Positions 59,546 through 64,000 of a stretch of 64,000 nt of DNA are shown here, piece by piece; position 1 is the first letter of the stretch, and the number at the start of each line of letters is the position of its first letter. The stretch is from an uncultured Prevotellaceae bacterium (GTDB lineage Bacteria > Bacteroidota > Bacteroidia > Bacteroidales > Bacteroidaceae). The DNA lies in assembly GCA_947169245.1 (NCBI GenBank), contig CAMVPA010000006.1, forward strand, positions 27,440 through 91,439. Reading direction: 5' to 3'. The translations under genes and the position numbers were made by a program. The notes below the pieces were generated by a model, which saw only the letters and a list, made by a program, of their open reading frames with translations, was not told the DNA's origin and did no database searches.

Positions 59546-61453
59546 ATGAGAAAGATTAACTATTTCCTCGCAGCCCTTGGTGCTATCGTGATGACAAGCT
59601 GCACCAATGAAGAGTACGTAGGCGAGAGCCCGGGAACAACCCAGGTAAAGAAAAACGAGGCCATTGTATTCAGCGGAGGAGCATCATCGCTCACCCGTGC
59701 AGACCTCTATGGCAGTGCTGCAGCTGAGAAGCTGGGCGGCAAGTTCGTGGTTTATGGAACAAAACATGAAAGCGCAGAAGACAAAACAGCCACCAACGAC
59801 GCAGTCGTCTTCAACAACTTCCAGGTTGCGTGGACGGCTTCTACCGCTGGCACCACTGAGTCCAACTCCAGCGACTGGGAGTACGTAGGCTTGCAGGCAT
59901 ACGATGCCAAGCCCACCACTCAGGCCGTCAAGTATTGGGACTATAGCGCCAGTAATGGACATACGTTCTATGCTTTCTCAAGTACGGACATCTCATTCCC
60001 CAAAAATGAAACATCAGATAAGGTTCAAGTAACCAAAGTTACGGAAGACGCCAGCTCTCTCTACAACAAGGGTTACTCGGTGCTTGTCAAGCCCGGAGCC
60101 ACGCTCAACAATCTGTACTTCTCAGACCGTGTACCTGTAGCTGAGGCAAACTATGACAACACCGTCAGCTTCACCTTCCGCAACATCGGCGCCAAGGTAC
60201 GTGTCGGTTTCTACGAGACCATTCCTGGCTACACTGTCAAAATAGACAAGTTCTATATCGACGATGACGCATCTGCTGCAGTAACCTCTTTTGCAGAAAT
60301 GAAGAATCCTCAGACTGATGGTTTCTATGCGTCTTTACAGAATGTGAAGTCTTCAGTTGACCAGACACTGAATGTCACCTATTATGATAATAATGATGCT
60401 ACGATAGAGAATCGTCCAAAATTGACGAATCCCACTGCAGGATATAATTATAGTTTAAAGCTGGGTGATGGTACCGGCATTATTGGTAAGACATTAGCAA
60501 CGGATGCTGCCTCTCCTACATGGGTAGCAGGCAATACCGTAGATAATTTTTACATTCCCGTCTTCCCCTTCGAGGACAACAGCAACCCCATGTTGCTGAA
60601 GCTCGACTTCACGCTGACCGCTGAAGATGGTTCTCCCGATGTGATTAAAGTCCGTGGTGCCCGTGCCATCGTGCCTACCGAGTTTGTGAAGTGGAAGAGC
60701 AACTTCGCCTACACTTACCTCTTCAAGATCTCTGACAAGACCAATGGTACCACTGGTGAAGTCGACGCAAATGGCGATCCTACCGATCCTACGGGTCTGA
60801 AGGCCATCACCTTCGATGCCATCGTCGTTGACGTGACCGAGGAACTGCAGCAGACCATTACTTCGGTTTCTACCAGAAGCATCACCACATACGCTGAAGG
60901 CGCTATTGCTAACGAATATAAAGCTGGAAAGCCCATCTACACCGCTATTACCACAAAGACAACGGGTGGTGTCATCACTCCAACTGCTATTGGTAATGCA
61001 GCAAAGAATGCCCAGATCTATAAACTCAGCAAAGCTGCTTCAGAGGCTGAGGTATTAGCATGCCTTACAGGCTCACCTATTCAGGGGCTTACGTTGACAG
61101 CCACCACAGGAGATGAGGTTGCTACTATCGGTAATACCGTTCCTCTTGTTGACGGAACCAATCCTGCCATTAAGAATGTGAAGTTCACGCCATCGGCAGC
61201 AGGAACATACGCATACGTCTATACGACAACAGCATACGTGGCAACGACATATAAAGCAGCAAGTGGAGCTTACGATAGTGGAACAACTTATTATCTGAGA
61301 AGTGGTGACGGATCTGCTGAACACCCATACGTTTATTATGCAGTTTCCGTCCCCAATGCAGACGCATATACAGAAAATATTGACAAGCTCTTTGTCGTAG
61401 AAACAGCTGGCACACCTGGCGACTACGACGTCAAGGTCATCAAGGTACAATAA
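59546..61453 (+). CDS. Fimbrillin-like lipoprotein, 635 aa (first copy)
   Basis: The ATG at 59546 gives MRKINYFLAALGAIVMTSC with the lipid-bearing Cys 19; a frame from 59462 overlaps the upstream gene and is rejected. The FimA/Mfa1-type layout shows an N-terminal domain with KYWDYSASNGHTFYAFSSTD, a conserved middle (FRNIGAKVRVGFYETIPGYT) and a second domain (KWKSNFAYTYLFKISDKTNG). Fimbrillins of Bacteroidales are lipoproteins cut by an Arg-gingipain-like protease before polymerising; an RADLYGS site near residue 53 is a possible cut. It is the closest paralogue of the next gene, with long shared blocks. A hairpin lies after the stop. Confidence 0.8.
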   Translation: MRKINYFLAALGAIVMTSCTNEEYVGESPGTTQVKKNEAIVFSGGASSLTRADLYGSAAAEKLGGKFVVYGTKHESAEDKTATNDAVVFNNFQVAWTASTAGTTESNSSDWEYVGLQAYDAKPTTQAVKYWDYSASNGHTFYAFSSTDISFPKNETSDKVQVTKVTEDASSLYNKGYSVLVKPGATLNNLYFSDRVPVAEANYDNTVSFTFRNIGAKVRVGFYETIPGYTVKIDKFYIDDDASAAVTSFAEMKNPQTDGFYASLQNVKSSVDQTLNVTYYDNNDATIENRPKLTNPTAGYNYSLKLGDGTGIIGKTLATDAASPTWVAGNTVDNFYIPVFPFEDNSNPMLLKLDFTLTAEDGSPDVIKVRGARAIVPTEFVKWKSNFAYTYLFKISDKTNGTTGEVDANGDPTDPTGLKAITFDAIVVDVTEELQQTITSVSTRSITTYAEGAIANEYKAGKPIYTAITTKTTGGVITPTAIGNAAKNAQIYKLSKAASEAEVLACLTGSPIQGLTLTATTGDEVATIGNTVPLVDGTNPAIKNVKFTPSAAGTYAYVYTTTAYVATTYKAASGAYDSGTTYYLRSGDGSAEHPYVYYAVSVPNADAYTENIDKLFVVETAGTPGDYDVKVIKVQ

Positions 61454-61467
61454 TCACCCTATCAACT

Positions 61468-61490
61468 CATCGGGGTTCGACTCCCCGATG
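61468..61490 (+). terminator. Hairpin between the two fimbrillin genes
   Basis: CATCGGGG (61468-61475), loop of 7, CCCCGATG (61483-61490). It lacks a T run, so it may attenuate or stabilise rather than stop transcription into the second copy. A GAGGCCGGGCCTC fold-back follows at 61523-61535. Confidence 0.55.
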
Positions 61491-61589
61491 GGTTACCCGA
61501 AAAGAAACGAACAATTGTAAAGAGGCCGGGCCTCGCACAACAAACTGAGAACAAAAAACAATATTAATAACAACTAAAATGTAACGATT

Positions 61590-63530
61590 ATGAAAAAGAA
61601 TCTATTCCTTGCAGCCGTGGCTATCGTCGCGTTAGCCAGCTGCTCCGACGACACCTTCGTGGGGGACACCAGCCCCACTAACCCTGATGACTATGGTATT
61701 GCAGCGATTTCTTTCGGCTTCGACATGCAAAATGTCACTCGTGGCGATCAGGTCGGCAAAGACGCTGCAACTACGTTGCAAAACCAGTTCATCGTCTTTG
61801 GTACAAAGCATACTTCAGATGAGACAGCTGCTGCCACCAACGATGTAAATGTATTCACAAACTATGTCGTTGAATACGGAGACAATACTGCTGGTACTGC
61901 CGCTTCCAACACTCACAACTGGGAGTATGTTGGTAAAACGCCATATATCGAAACAAAGGTATCCCCTGCAGTCACTACTACTCAGGGTATCAAGTATTGG
62001 GACTATAGCGCAGCGAAAGGCTATACCTTCTATGGCATTGCTTCAAAAGCTGATATAGCCGCTGGTCATGTAAAAGTTACAAAAACCACTGCTGTTACTG
62101 AAGAAGGAGCAACGGTTTATGATAAAGGTTATAGCGTAGTTTTGGACAAGGATGCCACTTTAAATAATTTGTATGTTGCAGACCGCAAGCCTGTTGCTAA
62201 AGAAGATTACAACAAGCCTGTAACGTTGACCTTCCGTAACTTCGGTGCTCGTGTCCGCGTCGGTTTCTATGAGACAATTCCCGGCTATAAGGTAAAAATC
62301 GACAAGTTCTATGTTGATGGTGACGCAACTGCTGCTGTGACCACATTTAGTGCTATGGACGTAGCAAACACAACCAATTTTGCTGCTTCTCTGCAGAACA
62401 TCAAGACGAATCCAACGACTAACAACACCATCACAGTTTCATACTACAATGGCACAAATGGTCCACAGAACCAAGTTAAGTTGGCTGCCTCTACCGTTGA
62501 GTACAACTATTCATTAGTTCTTGGCGAAGGTGTTGTAAGTGCTACGGAATTGGCAACCTCTTCTGCAACTCCGACATGGGATAATAGCGGTAATTATACA
62601 CCAGTATATCCCCTTGAGGCCAATAGCAACCCAATGCTGGTGAAGGTTGACTACACATTGACTGCTGAAGACGGTGGTGGCGAGACTATTAAGGTTATAG
62701 GCGCTAATGTGGTTATTCCCACTCAATACGTACAATGGAAGAGTAACTTTGCCTACACTTATCTCTTTAAGATAAGCAACAACACTAATGGTACTACCGA
62801 TGGTACAACACAAGGTCTTTATCCTATCACCTTCGACGCTGTTGTCGTAAATGTTGCTGATGACAAAACACAGGAAACCATTACGACCTTTGAGGATTAT
62901 TCCATTACCACCTATGCTAATGGTTCTAAGGTCACGGAAAACAACGAATACAAGTCTGGCGAAACCATCTATATCGTAAAGACCAACAATTCTACTGGTG
63001 CAGTAGTCGATCCTACTGCTATTGGTGCAGCAGTTGGCGAGGGTGCAGCAGCTGGCAATGCACAAGTCTTTAAAGCTACGACTACCGGTGATGCCATTTC
63101 TGAGGCCACTGTCTTAGCTAGACTTACAGGCTCTCCCAATGGTATTACATTAACAGCGACAACTGAAGGTGAAGCTGCAAGTCTCGTAGCTGATGGAAAA
63201 GTTCCCGCTGCAGATGGAACAAATTACAACTTTGGAACCAATGGCGCAGTGAAGTTCACTCCTTCATCAGATAATGCTACTTATGTCTATGTATTTACTC
63301 GTACACCCTATATCGCTCCGACATATACTGCTGTTGGTAATGCTGCATGGGCATCAGGAACTTACTATTTCAAGAATACTGTAAGTGGTGTTGACTATTA
63401 TTATCCTGCAGAAGGTATCAATGCGGATAACTTCGCAACATACAAGGCCACTCTCTATACAAAGACAGCAGCTGGCACAGCAGGTGCATATGACATCAAG
63501 GTTATCAAGGTTAAGATTCCTACTACCTAA
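61590..63530 (+). CDS. Fimbrillin-like lipoprotein, 646 aa (second copy)
   Basis: MKKNLFLAAVAIVALASC carries the lipobox with Cys 18. The architecture repeats that of the first copy: KYWDYSAAKGYTFYGIASKA, FRNFGARVRVGFYETIPGYK, NPMLVKVDYTLTAEDGGGET and QWKSNFAYTYLFKISNNTNG. A conserved NVTRGD site near residue 50 could be the protease cut point. The last 120 residues differ from the first copy (PTYTAVGNAAWASGTYYF), and the gene is more AT-rich with different codon use, which suggests either faster drift or separate origin. It probably forms the shaft or an alternative subunit of the same surface fibre. Confidence 0.8.
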   Translation: MKKNLFLAAVAIVALASCSDDTFVGDTSPTNPDDYGIAAISFGFDMQNVTRGDQVGKDAATTLQNQFIVFGTKHTSDETAAATNDVNVFTNYVVEYGDNTAGTAASNTHNWEYVGKTPYIETKVSPAVTTTQGIKYWDYSAAKGYTFYGIASKADIAAGHVKVTKTTAVTEEGATVYDKGYSVVLDKDATLNNLYVADRKPVAKEDYNKPVTLTFRNFGARVRVGFYETIPGYKVKIDKFYVDGDATAAVTTFSAMDVANTTNFAASLQNIKTNPTTNNTITVSYYNGTNGPQNQVKLAASTVEYNYSLVLGEGVVSATELATSSATPTWDNSGNYTPVYPLEANSNPMLVKVDYTLTAEDGGGETIKVIGANVVIPTQYVQWKSNFAYTYLFKISNNTNGTTDGTTQGLYPITFDAVVVNVADDKTQETITTFEDYSITTYANGSKVTENNEYKSGETIYIVKTNNSTGAVVDPTAIGAAVGEGAAAGNAQVFKATTTGDAISEATVLARLTGSPNGITLTATTEGEAASLVADGKVPAADGTNYNFGTNGAVKFTPSSDNATYVYVFTRTPYIAPTYTAVGNAAWASGTYYFKNTVSGVDYYYPAEGINADNFATYKATLYTKTAAGTAGAYDIKVIKVKIPTT

Positions 63531-63854
63531 CCCCAGACCCTCTCAACTCTCGCCGGAGGCATCTCCTCCGACGGGCAACTAAATAAAGTAACTAACATTA
63601 TTAATAAAGGCCCGAAGAAGGGGACCGAAGAGTTCTTTGACATCGTTGATACAAAGTCTTATAACTATCGGGACAGACAGATAGCAGAGGGGGGGATGGT
63701 CTTTGTCAACAACCGAAACATAAATACTCCGAAAAGGCGAAAACTACCCGCACGTCCCACACCTGGCGCTTAAGTCGCTGATTATCAATAGGGCTCAACC
63801 GCGTCAGTCGCACTTTAGGTCACACTTTAGGTCGCACGTGATGGTGGAGGGTGG
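63531..63854. other. Gene-poor region after the second fimbrillin
   Basis: No clear gene. A CGGAGGcatctCCTCCG hairpin (63554-63570) follows the fimbrillin stop and may end the operon. A short direct repeat, TCGCACTTTAGGTCACACTT followed by TAGGTCGCACG, lies near 63806-63838. Confidence 0.45.
63554..63570 (+). terminator. Weak hairpin after the second fimbrillin
   Basis: Six-base-pair stem CGGAGG/CCTCCG with a 5-base loop; no T run. Confidence 0.35.
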
Positions 63855-63888
63855 ATGCATTTTTGTTCCAGGCCGTGGAACAATTCTG

Positions 63889-64000
63889 CGGCAGCCCCCC
63901 AGACTCCTGCGGCGGCCCCTCAGACTCCAGCGGCGGCCCCGGAGAATCCTGCGGCGGCCCCGGAGAATCCTGCGGCGGCCCCGGAGAATCCTGCGGCGGC
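63889..64000. repeat. 21-bp GC-rich tandem repeat at the window edge
   Basis: The unit CCCCGGAGAATCCTGCGGCG plus G repeats about three times exactly and is preceded by two variant copies (CAGACTCCTGCGGCGG, CAGACTCCAGCGGCGG). One plus frame, open from an ATG at 63855, reads AAAPQTPAAAPENP; the minus strand is also open and reads PPQDSPG. The next gene may extend beyond the window. Confidence 0.8.

Noticed and set aside
63889..64000. CRISPR array
   Set aside because: The 21-bp units are contiguous with no spacers, and there are no cas genes in the window.

Overview
The window looks like chromosomal DNA of a Bacteroidales member, most likely a gut or rumen Prevotella-type organism. The evidence is two SusC/SusD pairs, lipoproteins with Bacteroidetes-style lipoboxes, secreted proteins ending in a short T9SS-like tail (consensus GLYIVNGKKVIIK), promoters with the Bacteroidetes -7 box TAnnTTTG, membrane-bound AraC-type regulators and a DUF3575/DUF5119/fimbrillin cluster. 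The species call is inference; no rRNA or tRNA gene was seen.

Layout. (1) 1-5658, minus strand: two large secreted proteins, each followed by a ~56-residue acidic-tailed small protein (the second is cut by the window edge). (2) 5659-6662: about 1 kb with no convincing gene, full of ACATGTGAC-type repeats, a 36-bp perfect palindrome and a terminator. (3) 6663-15783, minus: an enzyme operon (102-aa unknown, GH28, GH115, GH2, a truncated esterase, CE7-like acetyl esterase). (4) 15985-18003, plus: a membrane-spanning propeller/AraC regulator. (5) 18088-35306, minus: seven genes, FAS1-SusC-SusD-FAS1-FAS1-SusC-SusD. (6) 35651-43337, minus, and 43502-45976, plus: a 996-aa secreted protein, a 1515-aa PL11 rhamnogalacturonan lyase fused to beta-strand repeats, and a second PL11 lyase. 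(7) 46024-53952, mostly housekeeping, minus: MG2-type surface protein, dnaA, MCE/MlaD protein, N-acetylmuramoyl-L-alanine amidase, folB and a stand-alone piece resembling the C-terminus of B12-dependent ribonucleotide reductase. (8) 54053-63530, plus: nitroreductase, TPR-TM-AraC regulator, then DUF3575, DUF5119 and two fimbrillin-like lipoproteins. (9) 63531-64000: gene-poor, ending in a 21-bp GC-rich tandem repeat.

How it fits together. Regions 3-6 read as a system for acidic plant cell-wall glycans. Rhamnogalacturonan lyases and a GH28 cut pectin, GH115/GH2/CE7 remove uronic acid, galactose and acetyl side groups, two SusCD transporters import oligosaccharides, and FAS1 lipoproteins may take the place of surface glycan-binding proteins. 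The regulator sits between the import and enzyme blocks. Region 8 is a fimbria-like surface structure with its own membrane-tethered regulator next to it.

The most striking sequence-level feature is the number of small dispersed repeats that lie in frame inside genes: a 9-nt unit (AATGGGACT and variants) in the MG2 protein, amidase, DUF3575 protein and, in reverse orientation, the signal peptide of the DUF5119 lipoprotein; a GC-rich CCCCTCCGAAGGGG-type palindrome in GH28, GH115, GH2 and the acetyl esterase; and a 39-bp tandem repeat in GH2.
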